The translations under genes were made by a program, and so were the position numbers. From contig NZ_JAAOLY010000014.1 in assembly GCF_011601275.1 (NCBI RefSeq), positions 1 to 64,000 of the forward strand: 64,000 bases of DNA, written 5' to 3'. Position 1 is the first letter of the stretch. Each line of letters starts with the position of its first letter. The notes under the pieces are model-generated. The model was not told where the DNA came from, did not search any database, and worked only from the letters and a program-made list of their open reading frames with translations. Below, piece by piece: positions 26,542 to 34,455 of this stretch. The stretch is from Janthinobacterium lividum (GTDB lineage: Bacteria; Pseudomonadota; Gammaproteobacteria; Burkholderiales; Burkholderiaceae_D).

Positions 26542-26558
26542 ATCAAATCATATTTGAT
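26542..26558. promoter_or_regulatory. Palindrome upstream of the aldo/keto reductase gene
   Basis: ATCAAATCATATTTGAT: 7 bp perfect arms around a CAT centre, in an AT-rich stretch between the aldo/keto reductase gene (minus) and tRNA-Phe (plus). Size and position suit a transcription-factor operator. No regulator gene sits next to it. Confidence 0.4.
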
Positions 26559-26616
26559 CCACGCGCAAGTAACGCAATGCCAATCCGGGAAATACAGGAA
26601 AAGTCGCGGCCGGCTC

Positions 26617-26644
26617 TTGCATTCCCGTTTTGGTCTGCTATAAT
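26617..26644 (+). promoter_or_regulatory. Promoter of the first tRNA-Phe gene
   Basis: TTGCAT (26617-26622), 16 bp, TATAAT (26639-26644), ending 10 bp before the tRNA 5' end. The -10 box is a full consensus match. The second tRNA-Phe copy keeps the same TATAAT (39502-39507) but not this -35. Confidence 0.65.
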
Positions 26645-26654
26645 TCGCCACCTT

Positions 26655-26730
26655 GGCCTGGTAGCTCAGTCGGTAGAGCAGAGGATTGAAAATCCTTGTG
26701 TCGGTGGTTCGATTCCGCCCCGGGCCACCA
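26655..26730 (+). tRNA. tRNA-Phe (anticodon GAA), copy 1
   Basis: A 76 nt cloverleaf: acceptor GGCCTGG with CCGGGCC, anticodon loop TTGAAAA with GAA, T-loop GGTTCGATTCC, encoded CCA. It is identical to the copy at 39518-39593. The shared block (26634-26736 against 39497-39599) is 103 bp with a single mismatch at 26650/39513. Confidence 0.98.
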
Positions 26731-26749
26731 AGAATTAGTTGTTACAGAA

Positions 26750-26776
26750 CGCCAACCCTCGCAGGTTGGCGTTTTC
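26750..26776 (+). terminator. Terminator after tRNA-Phe copy 1
   Basis: CGCCAACC, loop CTCGCA, GGTTGGCG, followed by TTTTCG: an 8 bp perfect stem starting 19 bp after the tRNA. Confidence 0.8.
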
Positions 26777-26857
26777 GTTTGCGGCCGAGAAGTCCGTATC
26801 GGTCTCCCCCGCTCCTGTGGGCGGTCCCGATAACTAACAGTTTGGCGCGAGGATAGG

Positions 26858-27310
26858 ATGGGTCAGAGTCCCCTGCTATTGCGGCGATTGTTGCGTGCGA
26901 AAGATAGAATGGACGGCGCTCCCGATGAGGATTGGCCCGTCCATCGCTTGGCGCAAGTGAGCGCTGTCTCGATGGCGTACTTCGCGCGCGAATTCAAAAA
27001 GGCCTTCGGCCTGCCCCCACACCGCTACTTGCTTACCCGCCGTATCGAGCGGGCCACGGCACTGCTGCGCGGCACCGACCTGCCCATTACGCAGATCGCG
27101 CTGCAAACCGGCTGGACCAGCCTTGGCACCTTTGGGCGCATCTTCCGCGACATCACGGGCGCAAGCCCGGGCGAGCTGCGAATGCGCGAGCGCTCGGCCC
27201 CGCACCTGGGCGAGCATATCCCCGAGTGCGTCATGCGCGACGCCGAACGGCCCAATCTGAACATCGCAGTTTTGGAGAAGCGGCGCAGGAAAGCAACTGG
27301 CAAACTGTAG
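26858..27310 (+). CDS. AraC-family DNA-binding protein (domain-only)
   Basis: A 150-residue protein made almost only of an AraC/XylS DNA-binding domain (about residues 10-110). The first helix-turn-helix lies in HRLAQVSAVSMAYFAREFKKAFGLPPHRYLLTRRIERA; the second in PITQIALQTGWTSLGTFGRIFRDITGASPGELR. There is no N-terminal effector domain, so it resembles short SoxS/MarA-size regulators. GAGGATAGG precedes ATG 26858. The VOC gene starts 20 bp downstream on the same strand, so it may control or sense through that partner. A second small ORF of this kind on the other strand is an artefact. Confidence 0.87.
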   Translation: MGQSPLLLRRLLRAKDRMDGAPDEDWPVHRLAQVSAVSMAYFAREFKKAFGLPPHRYLLTRRIERATALLRGTDLPITQIALQTGWTSLGTFGRIFRDITGASPGELRMRERSAPHLGEHIPECVMRDAERPNLNIAVLEKRRRKATGKL

Positions 27311-27330
27311 CTTCATTTCAAGGAGCTGAT

Positions 27331-27762
27331 ATGACTCAAAGTGTGAATGTGGTCGGCCTGTATGTGCGCGACCAGGACGAAGCGCTTGCGTTCTACGTCG
27401 AAAAATTGGGATTTCGCGTCCACACGGACGTCCGAAACGGCGACTATCGCTGGCTGACGGTGCAGCCTGCGGACCAGCCATCTTTCCAGCTCGGCTTGTT
27501 CCGTCCCGAACCGCCGATACATGACGCGGCAACCGCGCAAGCCCTGCATGAAATCGTGGCGAAGGGAGCCATGCCGCCGCTGGTGCTGCTGGTGGACGAC
27601 TGCCGCGCCGCATACGAACGCCTGAGCAAGTGCGGCGTCGAATTCACGCAGGAGCCCGTGGACCGCTACGGGCAGGTGGATGCCGGCTTTCGCGACCCTT
27701 CCGGCAATGGATGGAAAATGATCGGGGCTGCGGCCAAGCCGCCGGCGCGGACATCGCCATGA
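27331..27762 (+). CDS. VOC family protein (glyoxalase/bleomycin-resistance fold)
   Basis: A 143-residue two-module VOC protein. The first half reads VVGLYVRDQDEALAFYVEKLGF, the second LLVDDCRAAYERLSKCGVEFTQEPVDRYGQVDAGFRDPSGNGWKMI. Such proteins bind metals or small toxic molecules; the substrate is unknown. AGGAG seven nt before ATG 27331 sets the start. It probably forms an operon with the AraC-type gene 20 bp upstream, a common pairing. Confidence 0.9.
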   Translation: MTQSVNVVGLYVRDQDEALAFYVEKLGFRVHTDVRNGDYRWLTVQPADQPSFQLGLFRPEPPIHDAATAQALHEIVAKGAMPPLVLLVDDCRAAYERLSKCGVEFTQEPVDRYGQVDAGFRDPSGNGWKMIGAAAKPPARTSP

Positions 27763-27861
27763 ACCGGCGCCATGGGATACGGCAAAGCCACCGCTGGCTG
27801 TCCATCGTCAGCTGGTCGCGCTGCCGCATGTGAGCAAGCGGCACGCCGGGCGGTCACCCAT

Positions 27862-28401
27862 TTACCACATCAAATCATCGGGAATCTGGAACGCCGCATA
27901 CGGATCATCCTCATCCACTTCCGTGCTGGCCTGTTTCACGCGCACGACGATGGCGGGGTCGCGTTCGGCGATCTTGTCGGCGATGATGCGCGGCACCAGT
28001 TCCACGGCGCCGCCCAGGCAGACGATCACCAGGCGGCCCGCCACCAGGTGGGCTTGCACGGCCGCCGTCACGTAGATGCGCTCGATCTTGTTATTGAACG
28101 TGAAGTTATACGGCACGTCGCCGTTGTTGCCCTTGCTCTGGCGGTTTTTTTGCACCATTTGCGCGATCTGCGCCACGATGGCTTTCTGGTTGGCGGCCGC
28201 GTCGCGCTGGGCGTTCAGTTCGCGCGCGCGTTCCGCGTTCTTGCGCTGGGTCTCGAGCGCGGCCAGGCGCACCTCGTCGACGCTTTGCGTGCCGCTCTTG
28301 CGCTCGTCCTTTTTTTGCTTGCTCTTGTCCTGGTTGGCCAGCTTGACCTTCTTCTTGTCGACCAGGCCGGCCTTTAAAAACTGCTCTTGCAACGAGACCA
28401 T
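27862..28401 (-). CDS. DUF2058 family protein (YaiL-like)
   Basis: A 179-residue nucleoprotein-like family of unknown function. N-terminal SLQEQFLKAGLVDKKKVKLANQDKSKQKK is the family signature: a Lys-rich, charged segment, then a long helix (about 45-85) and a small C-terminal beta domain (YNFTFNNKIERIYVT to VCLGGAVELVP). GGAGTAGTT precedes ATG 28401, giving the standard start MVSLQEQF; a longer reading frame to 28545 has no support. Single gene. Confidence 0.88.
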   Translation of the reverse strand: MVSLQEQFLKAGLVDKKKVKLANQDKSKQKKDERKSGTQSVDEVRLAALETQRKNAERARELNAQRDAAANQKAIVAQIAQMVQKNRQSKGNNGDVPYNFTFNNKIERIYVTAAVQAHLVAGRLVIVCLGGAVELVPRIIADKIAERDPAIVVRVKQASTEVDEDDPYAAFQIPDDLMW

Positions 28402-28665
28402 AACTACTCCGTATTGAGGGTGCGCCGGCCAAGGCAGCGGCATCGGCCGGTGGAAAGACGCTAGCATAGCAAAAAACAGGGGCGCTGCCGCCGCAACATG
28501 GCTGCCCGGGCCAGCCGGGGAGCGCCTTGTGCCTGTCAGTAACAAAAAGACACACTCGAGTGGAAATTTTGTTGATAAATGTCATATAGTTAGTTACGTT
28601 CTGCATATCGGCATTGCCTGCCGATTGCATGTCCCCTTCCACTGACTGCGCCTAAAGGATTTACC
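28402..28665. other. Divergent intergenic region between DUF2058 and psiF-like genes
   Basis: 264 bp that must hold both promoters. The half near the psiF-like gene is AT-rich (28545-28610), the other half GC-rich. I see no ORF with a ribosome-binding site, no RNA gene and no clear operator. Confidence 0.5.
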
Positions 28666-28971
28666 ATGAAACAATTAATCGCCCTCTGCATCGCCGCCGC
28701 GTTTGCCAGCACCGCCTTTGCCGCCGCACCGGAAGCGGCGCCCGTCGCCAAGACGGCCCAACAGTCAAAAATGACGACCTGCAATGCGGACGCCGCCGGC
28801 AAGAAAGGCGATGAGCGCAAGACCTTCATGAAAGAGTGCCTGAGCGCCAAGCCGGCGCCGGCCATGACGCAGCAAAACAAGATGAAAGCGTGCAATGTCG
28901 ACGCCAAGGACATGAAGGGCGATGCCCGCAAGGCCTTCATGAAGGAATGCCTGAGCGCGCCGAAGAAATAA
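28666..28971 (+). CDS. PsiF repeat-containing periplasmic protein
   Basis: A 101-residue exported protein. The signal peptide (1-19) ends FAA. Two tandem PsiF repeats follow: CNADAAGKKGDERKTFMKECLS and CNVDAKDMKGDARKAFMKECLS, each with two Cys that probably form a disulfide. E. coli PsiF is phosphate-starvation inducible; its function is unknown. No Pho box was recognised here. Monocistronic: a terminator follows 22 bp after the stop. Confidence 0.92.
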   Translation: MKQLIALCIAAAFASTAFAAAPEAAPVAKTAQQSKMTTCNADAAGKKGDERKTFMKECLSAKPAPAMTQQNKMKACNVDAKDMKGDARKAFMKECLSAPKK

Positions 28972-28993
28972 GCGCCTCGCCGCTTGCCCCCAC

Positions 28994-29021
28994 AACGCCA
29001 GCATCATGCTGGCGTTTTTTT
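28994..29021. terminator. Bidirectional terminator between psiF-like and GATase genes
   Basis: AACGCCAGCA, loop TCA, TGCTGGCGTT, then TTTTT: a 10 bp perfect stem. The T tract runs to the stop codon (29020-29022) of the convergent amidotransferase gene, so both transcripts probably use it. Confidence 0.88.
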
Positions 29022-29739
29022 ATTGCGCTGCGTACGCCTGCATCAGGCGGTCGAGGAAGATAAAAAGCTGGCCGTTCATGGCTTGCCAGTCGTGGGCGCG
29101 CAGGATCGCTGGCTGCTGCACGTAGCGATGCGACGCCAGCGTGGCCAGTTCTGTTGCTGACGCGGCGATCAGCAGGTCGACCGCTTCCGGCGTGAACTCC
29201 ATGTGGCACTGGAAGCCGTACACCAGATTGCCGTATTCGACGATCTGGCGCGGGCAGCCTTCGCTATAGGCGATGACCTTCGCGCTGTCCGTCAGGCCCG
29301 GCATGTCGCTGTGCCAATGCCCGGTTTCCAGAACATCGCCGAAATGCGCGAACTTGTCGCTCGCCTTTCCGTCCGCCGTCAGCATGATGGGGAACTTGCC
29401 GATTTCCTTTTCAGGGCTGTGCGCATGCGGCGCTCCCAAAGCCGCGCCGATCAGTTGCGCACCCAGGCAAACGCCGACCACCGCCTTGCCCGCGGCGGCA
29501 CAGGCAGCAATCAGGGCCTGTTCGGCCGCGGCGTCGAAATGCGGACACTCCTCGCGCGTCGTCGACGGCGACTGCGGCCCGCCCATGACGACCAGCAGGT
29601 CGATGTCCGCGATGGAAGCGGGCAGCGGTTCATGGGCATAAACGCGGGAATACGTGGCCTCGTGGCCGCGCTCGCGCACCCAGGTCTCATAGGCGCCCGG
29701 CGCCTCGAACGCTTCATGCACGATGAAATGGACTTTCAT
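29020..29739 (-). CDS. Class I glutamine amidotransferase-like protein
   Basis: A 239-residue stand-alone GATase1 domain. The nucleophile is C91 in VVGVCLGAQLIGAALG; the His-Glu pair lies in GFQCHMEFTPEAVD; the oxyanion strand is MGGPQSPST. Stand-alone proteins of this kind often resemble GMP synthase glutaminase domains (YfeJ/gamma-glutamyl hydrolase-like), acting on gamma-glutamyl compounds or supplying ammonia to an unlinked partner. The gene ends 32 bp before the MocR gene ends upstream on the same strand; co-transcription is possible. Confidence 0.88.
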   Translation of the reverse strand: MKVHFIVHEAFEAPGAYETWVRERGHEATYSRVYAHEPLPASIADIDLLVVMGGPQSPSTTREECPHFDAAAEQALIAACAAAGKAVVGVCLGAQLIGAALGAPHAHSPEKEIGKFPIMLTADGKASDKFAHFGDVLETGHWHSDMPGLTDSAKVIAYSEGCPRQIVEYGNLVYGFQCHMEFTPEAVDLLIAASATELATLASHRYVQQPAILRAHDWQAMNGQLFIFLDRLMQAYAAQ

Positions 29740-29771
29740 GATGTTCCCTTCTGTAGCGAGTAACGAAAAAA

Positions 29772-31103
29772 CTATGGCCGGCCCAGCACCTGGGCCAGCA
29801 CCTCGGCGAACGCCTGCGCGTCCGCCTCATCGATGCTCGACACGGTGATCCGCAATCCCTGCGCCGGCGCCTGCACGCCGAAGGCTTCGCCGCCGCGCAC
29901 CAGCCAGCCATGCCGGGCCAGCGCCAGCACGGCCGCCTGGCTGCTGTCCGGCAGCGGCAGCCACAGGTTCAGGCCATCGACGGGACCGGCGCAGACCAGG
30001 CCTTGCGCCGCCAGCGCCGCCGCCACCATGCCGCGGCGGCGCGCATAGTCGGCGCGGGCCAGGACTACCTGCGCGGACACGTCGGGCGACGACAGGCAGG
30101 CGCTGACGGCGTCCTGCAAAAGATGGCTGACCCAGTTCGTTCCGGGCGCCAGGCGCAGGCGCAAACGCTGGGCGGTCTGCCCGTCGCTGGCGACAACGGC
30201 CAGGCGCAGGTCGGGGCCGAAGATCTTCGATACCGAACGGATCAGCGCCCAGCGCCGGGCCGCAGGGGGAATCACGTCCTGATAGCGGGCGGCGGACAGC
30301 AGCGAAAAATGGTCGTCGACGATAACCAGCACGTGCGGGTAGGCGGCCAGCACGGCGCGCAGCTGCTCCGCGCGCGCCGCGCTCAGGCTGCAGCCGGTGG
30401 GATTGTGCGCGCGCGGCGTCACGATGACGGCTTGCGCGCCTTGCGCCAGCGCCCGTTCCAGCGCCCCGGCCTGCATGCCCTCGGCATCGACGGCCACGCC
30501 AACGGCGTGCAGGCCGACGATGCGCAAGGTGTTGATGCTGCTGACGAAGCACGGGTCTTCCACTGCCACCTTGTCGCCCGCGACCAGGTACGCCCCCAGG
30601 AGGCGCTCGACCGCATCGACGGCCCCATTCGTCACGGTGATCTCGTGCTGCTCCGGACAATCGCCGGCCATCCAGCGCCGCGCCAGCACTTCCAGCTCCG
30701 GGTCCACGGTGGCCTCGCCATACAGGCGCGGGCGGTATGGCTTGCGCGCCAGGGCCGCGCCGACGTCGGGCAGCCAGGCCAGGTTCGGATTGCCGCCGCC
30801 CAGGTCGGCCAAGGGCGAGCCGGGCAGCAAGCCTTCCTGCTCGCCGGGATCGCGTTGCGCGCGGATGGCCGTGCCCAGGCGCCCTTGCGTGACCGCGATC
30901 CCGGCCGTCACCAGGCGCTGGTACGCCAGCGACACGGTATTGCGGTTGACGCCCAGGCTCGCGGCCAGCTCGCGCACGGTCGGCAACTCCTGGCCCGGCA
31001 GCAACTCGCCCGCCTGCGTCAGCACGCGGATGCTGTCGAACAGTTCCGCCGCGGTTTTTCCCATGATCTTCACGGTAGTCTCAGACATGATATATTTTGG
31101 CAT
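29772..31103 (-). CDS. MocR-type GntR/aminotransferase regulator (PtsJ-like)
   Basis: A 443-residue regulator. The GntR winged helix (about 10-80) reads MGKTAAELFDSIRVLTQ, then LPTVRELAASLGVNRNTVSLAYQRLVTAG. An aminotransferase fold follows (100-440) with TPRAHNPTG, DDHF and the PLP lysine K293 in SVSKIFGPDLR. The N-terminus closely resembles PtsJ, a PLP-sensing repressor of pyridoxal kinase. It is divergent from a YggS-type PLP-binding protein 60 bp away, which supports a vitamin B6 role. Start: ATG 31103 (no ribosome-binding site) or ATG 31088. Longer in-frame starts lie antisense to the neighbour. Confidence 0.88.
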   Translation of the reverse strand: MPKYIMSETTVKIMGKTAAELFDSIRVLTQAGELLPGQELPTVRELAASLGVNRNTVSLAYQRLVTAGIAVTQGRLGTAIRAQRDPGEQEGLLPGSPLADLGGGNPNLAWLPDVGAALARKPYRPRLYGEATVDPELEVLARRWMAGDCPEQHEITVTNGAVDAVERLLGAYLVAGDKVAVEDPCFVSSINTLRIVGLHAVGVAVDAEGMQAGALERALAQGAQAVIVTPRAHNPTGCSLSAARAEQLRAVLAAYPHVLVIVDDHFSLLSAARYQDVIPPAARRWALIRSVSKIFGPDLRLAVVASDGQTAQRLRLRLAPGTNWVSHLLQDAVSACLSSPDVSAQVVLARADYARRRGMVAAALAAQGLVCAGPVDGLNLWLPLPDSSQAAVLALARHGWLVRGGEAFGVQAPAQGLRITVSSIDEADAQAFAEVLAQVLGRP

Positions 31104-31163
31104 AGGACAATCATACACCGCTCCCGCGACTCCTGCCGCTAAAGACTGACACAAGGCCGACAC

Positions 31164-31970
31164 ATGCACAAAGACACTCCCCTGCTCACTCCCACCATGC
31201 ACGAGCGGCATGGGCGCTGGCCGCAAGCCGTGTCGGTGGACGACTTCCGCCGCAACTTGGCGGCAGTGCATGCGCGCATGGCGACCGCCTGCCAGCGGGT
31301 CGGACGCGATCGGGCCGGCGTGCGCCTGCTGCCCGTCAGCAAGACCAAGCCCGAGGCGAGCCTGCGCCTGGCCTACGCCGCCGGTTGCCGCATGCTGGGA
31401 GAAAACAAGCCGCAGGAGGCAGGCCGCAAATGGGAAGCGATGGCGGACCTGGCCGACCTGCAATGGTCGGTGATCGGCCATTTACAGACCAACAAGGCCA
31501 AGCTGGTGGCGCGCTTTGCCAGCGAGTTCCAGGCGCTCGACAGCCTGCGCGTGGCCGAGGCGCTGGAGCGGCGCCTGCAAGCGGAAGGACGCGGGCTCGA
31601 CGTGTTCGTGCAAGTAAACACCTCGGGCGAAGCCAGCAAGTACGGCTTGCCGCCGGACGAGGTGGCCGCTTTCCTGCGCCAGTTGCCCGCCTTTCCGGCG
31701 CTGCGGGTGCGCGGACTCATGACATTGGCGCTGTTGTCGGCGGAAGCCGTGCGCGTGCGCCGCTGCTTCGTGCTGCTGCGCGAACTGCGCGACCGGCTGC
31801 GCCAGGATGCCCCCGATGGCGTCAGCCTCGACGAGCTGTCGATGGGCATGTCCGGCGATTATGAAATCGCCATTGAGGAAGGCGCCACCGTCGTGCGCGT
31901 CGGCCAGGCAATCTTCGGCGCGCGCGACACGCCGGATAGCCACTACTGGCCCACGGCGCAGACGGACTAG
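31164..31970 (+). CDS. YggS/PLPBP-family pyridoxal-phosphate homeostasis protein
   Basis: A 268-residue alanine-racemase-fold barrel without the racemase second domain. PLP would bind K60 in LLPVSKTKP. Other family motifs: LGENKPQEAGRKWEAM, WSVIGHLQTNKAKLV, VQVNTSGEASKYGL, VRGLMTLA, LSMGMSGDYEIAIEEGATVVRVGQAIFG. The family buffers PLP. It carries about 25 extra N-terminal residues; ATG 31197 is an alternative start. It is divergent from the PtsJ-like regulator, which probably controls it. Genomes usually carry another yggS near proC; whether this is a second copy cannot be seen here. Confidence 0.9.
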   Translation: MHKDTPLLTPTMHERHGRWPQAVSVDDFRRNLAAVHARMATACQRVGRDRAGVRLLPVSKTKPEASLRLAYAAGCRMLGENKPQEAGRKWEAMADLADLQWSVIGHLQTNKAKLVARFASEFQALDSLRVAEALERRLQAEGRGLDVFVQVNTSGEASKYGLPPDEVAAFLRQLPAFPALRVRGLMTLALLSAEAVRVRRCFVLLRELRDRLRQDAPDGVSLDELSMGMSGDYEIAIEEGATVVRVGQAIFGARDTPDSHYWPTAQTD

Positions 31971-32104
31971 GCGGGCCGATGCGCCTTGTGGTCGCAGAGT
32001 CAATCATGCCGAATGATCAAGATGACATGCTGAAAGATACCGCGTAATATTTTTACCATACTGCTCAGCTCGGCAGCACAGCTCCCTGGGGAAAGGACGG
32101 CAGC

Positions 32105-34363
32105 GTGGCCGCGTCGAACGATCTCGCGCACTGGCGCGGACAGATTTTTGCGCGCCTGCTGCAGGCGGTGCTGCTGCTTGGCATCGTCACTGCCATCCCC
32201 AGCGCCCTGCTGGCCGCGCGCGAAGCTATCTGGTCCATAGTCGCCCTCGATTTGCTGGCCATCGGCTGGATCGGCGCGATCTGGCATTGGCGCGCCATGC
32301 CCTACCGCTGGCGCGTGTGGCAATTTCTCATCGTCGCCTATCTGGTGGGCGTGGGCCTGCTGATGAAAATCGGCCCCGTCAGCCAGATCTACATGATGCT
32401 CATGCCCGTGCTGGCGGCCTTGCTGCTGGGCATGCGGCCAGCCTTGTCGACCCTGGCCCTGACGTCGCTGACCATCTTCCTTCTCGGCCTGCATCCCGAC
32501 GTGGAACTGCAACTGCGCGGCGTGCCCGATTCGCCCGTGCTGCGCGCGCTGATCGTGGCCCTGAACTTCCTGTTCATCGCCGCCGTGCTGACCCTGTCCT
32601 GCGCCTTCCTGCTGCGCCACCTGGAACGCAGCAGCCAGGCCCTGTCGCAGCTGAACGCCGACCTGCGCCTGACGGCCACGGCGCTGGCCCGCCTGAACGA
32701 CATGGTGATGATCGCCGAAGTGGCCGATACCTTGTTCGACCTCGGCGCGGGTGCGGTGCCGGCCACGCGCATCATCTTCGTCAACGACGCCTTCGAGCGC
32801 AGCAGCGGCTATGCGCGCGCCGAGGTGCTGGGCCGCAGCCTGCTGTTCCAGCAAGGTCCCGCCACCGATGCGGGCGAACTGGCGCGCGTCGCCGCCGCCA
32901 TGTCCCGCGCCCAGCCGGCACGCGCGGAATTGCTGAATTACAACAAGGCCGGCAAGGCCTACTGGGTCGAAGCGGAACTGGTGCCGTTCACGGATGCGGA
33001 CGGCAAGCAGACGCACTGGGTGGCCGTCGAGCGCGAGATCGACGAGCGCAAGAAATCGGAAGCGGACATCCACCGCCTGGCGTTCTACGACGTACTGACG
33101 GGCTTGCCCAACCGGCGCCTGCTGATGGACCGCATCGGCCACCTGCTGGCCGCCGCGCCGCGCGACCAGTCCATCAGCGCGCTGATGTTCATCGACCTCG
33201 ACCACTTCAAGCACATCAACGACGCGCGCGGCCACGCCACCGGCGACGCGCTGCTGCGCCTGGCGGGCGAACGGCTGGCGCAGCTGATGCGCAAGGCCGA
33301 CACGGTGGCGCGCATCGGCGGCGACGAATTCGTCGTGCTGCTGGCGCACCTGGCCAATGACCTGGACAGCGCCGCCCGCGCCGCAGCCCAGGTGGCCGAG
33401 AAAATCCGCGCCGCCATCGCGCGCGACTTCGAGATCGGCGCGCAGTCCTATCATTGCAGCGCCAGCATCGGCGTGACCCTGCTGCCGAAAATGAAGCAGC
33501 AGGCGCACGACCTGCTGCGCGAAGCGGACATCGCCATGTACCGCGCCAAGGCGGAAGGGCGCAACGGCATCGCCTTCTTTGAAGCGGCCATGCAGGCGGG
33601 CGTGGAGCGCCGCCTGACCCTGGAACGGGCCCTGGCGCGCGCTCTCGATAACCGTGAATTATGCCTGCACGTGCAGCCGCAGGTTGACCGCCATGGCCGG
33701 GTAACGGGCGCCGAATTGCTGATGCGCTGGCCGCAGGCGGACGGCAGCCATATCGCGCCCGGCATCTTCATTCCCATCGCCGAGGAATCGGGGCTGATCG
33801 TCAAGCTCGGGCACTGGGCCTTGCGCGAAGCGTGCCGCGCCGCCACGGTGCTGGCGCAGGCGGGATCGCCCGTTGCCCTGTCCGTGAACGTCAGCCCGGC
33901 CCAGTTTCGCCAGCCCGATTTCGCGTCCCGCGTGCAGGCGGCGCTGGCCGAACACGGCACGCCGGCCGGCGCCCTGATCCTGGAATTGACGGAAGGCTTG
34001 CTGATCGACCAGCGCGAAACCTCGCTGGCGCGCATGCGCGCACTGGCGGCCCTGGGCATCCGCTTTTCCATCGACGATTTCGGCACCGGCTATTCCAGCC
34101 TCGCCTACCTGACCTCGATGCCGCTGTACGAACTCAAAATCGACAAGCGCTTCATCGACGACACGCCGCGCGACACGGCCATCGTACAAGCGATCCTGGC
34201 CATGGCACGCCACCTGGGCTTGCGCGTCGTGGCCGAAGGCGTGGAAACGCAGGAGCAGGCCGACTTCCTCATCGCCCACGATTGCGACGGCTTGCAAGGC
34301 TTCCTGTATGCGCGGCCGATGCCCTTGCCTGATTTCATGACGTGGCTGGCCGAACGGCGTTAG
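32105..34363 (+). CDS. GGDEF-EAL protein with membrane and PAS domains
   Basis: A 752-residue c-di-GMP enzyme. About five hydrophobic helices (15-170) are followed by a PAS domain (about 195-310; IIFVNDAFERSSGYARAEVLG), a GGDEF domain with GGDEF at 405-409 and a full I-site RKAD at 396-399, then an EAL domain (about 505-745). The EAL signature itself is ELL (E537, AELLMRW), but NVSPAQFRQPDF, ELTEGLL, IDDFGTGYSSLAYL and VVAEGVETQEQADFL are intact. Both activities are possible. The start is GTG 32105 with AAGGAC upstream. Single gene. Confidence 0.93.
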   Translation: MAASNDLAHWRGQIFARLLQAVLLLGIVTAIPSALLAAREAIWSIVALDLLAIGWIGAIWHWRAMPYRWRVWQFLIVAYLVGVGLLMKIGPVSQIYMMLMPVLAALLLGMRPALSTLALTSLTIFLLGLHPDVELQLRGVPDSPVLRALIVALNFLFIAAVLTLSCAFLLRHLERSSQALSQLNADLRLTATALARLNDMVMIAEVADTLFDLGAGAVPATRIIFVNDAFERSSGYARAEVLGRSLLFQQGPATDAGELARVAAAMSRAQPARAELLNYNKAGKAYWVEAELVPFTDADGKQTHWVAVEREIDERKKSEADIHRLAFYDVLTGLPNRRLLMDRIGHLLAAAPRDQSISALMFIDLDHFKHINDARGHATGDALLRLAGERLAQLMRKADTVARIGGDEFVVLLAHLANDLDSAARAAAQVAEKIRAAIARDFEIGAQSYHCSASIGVTLLPKMKQQAHDLLREADIAMYRAKAEGRNGIAFFEAAMQAGVERRLTLERALARALDNRELCLHVQPQVDRHGRVTGAELLMRWPQADGSHIAPGIFIPIAEESGLIVKLGHWALREACRAATVLAQAGSPVALSVNVSPAQFRQPDFASRVQAALAEHGTPAGALILELTEGLLIDQRETSLARMRALAALGIRFSIDDFGTGYSSLAYLTSMPLYELKIDKRFIDDTPRDTAIVQAILAMARHLGLRVVAEGVETQEQADFLIAHDCDGLQGFLYARPMPLPDFMTWLAERR

Positions 34364-34455
34364 CTTTACGGCATTTCCTGCACGCAACTCCTCCGCTAGA
34401 ATACCGGCCTCATAGCCTGTACCTTCATCATCCCCTTTGATTAAAGCGATCCCCG

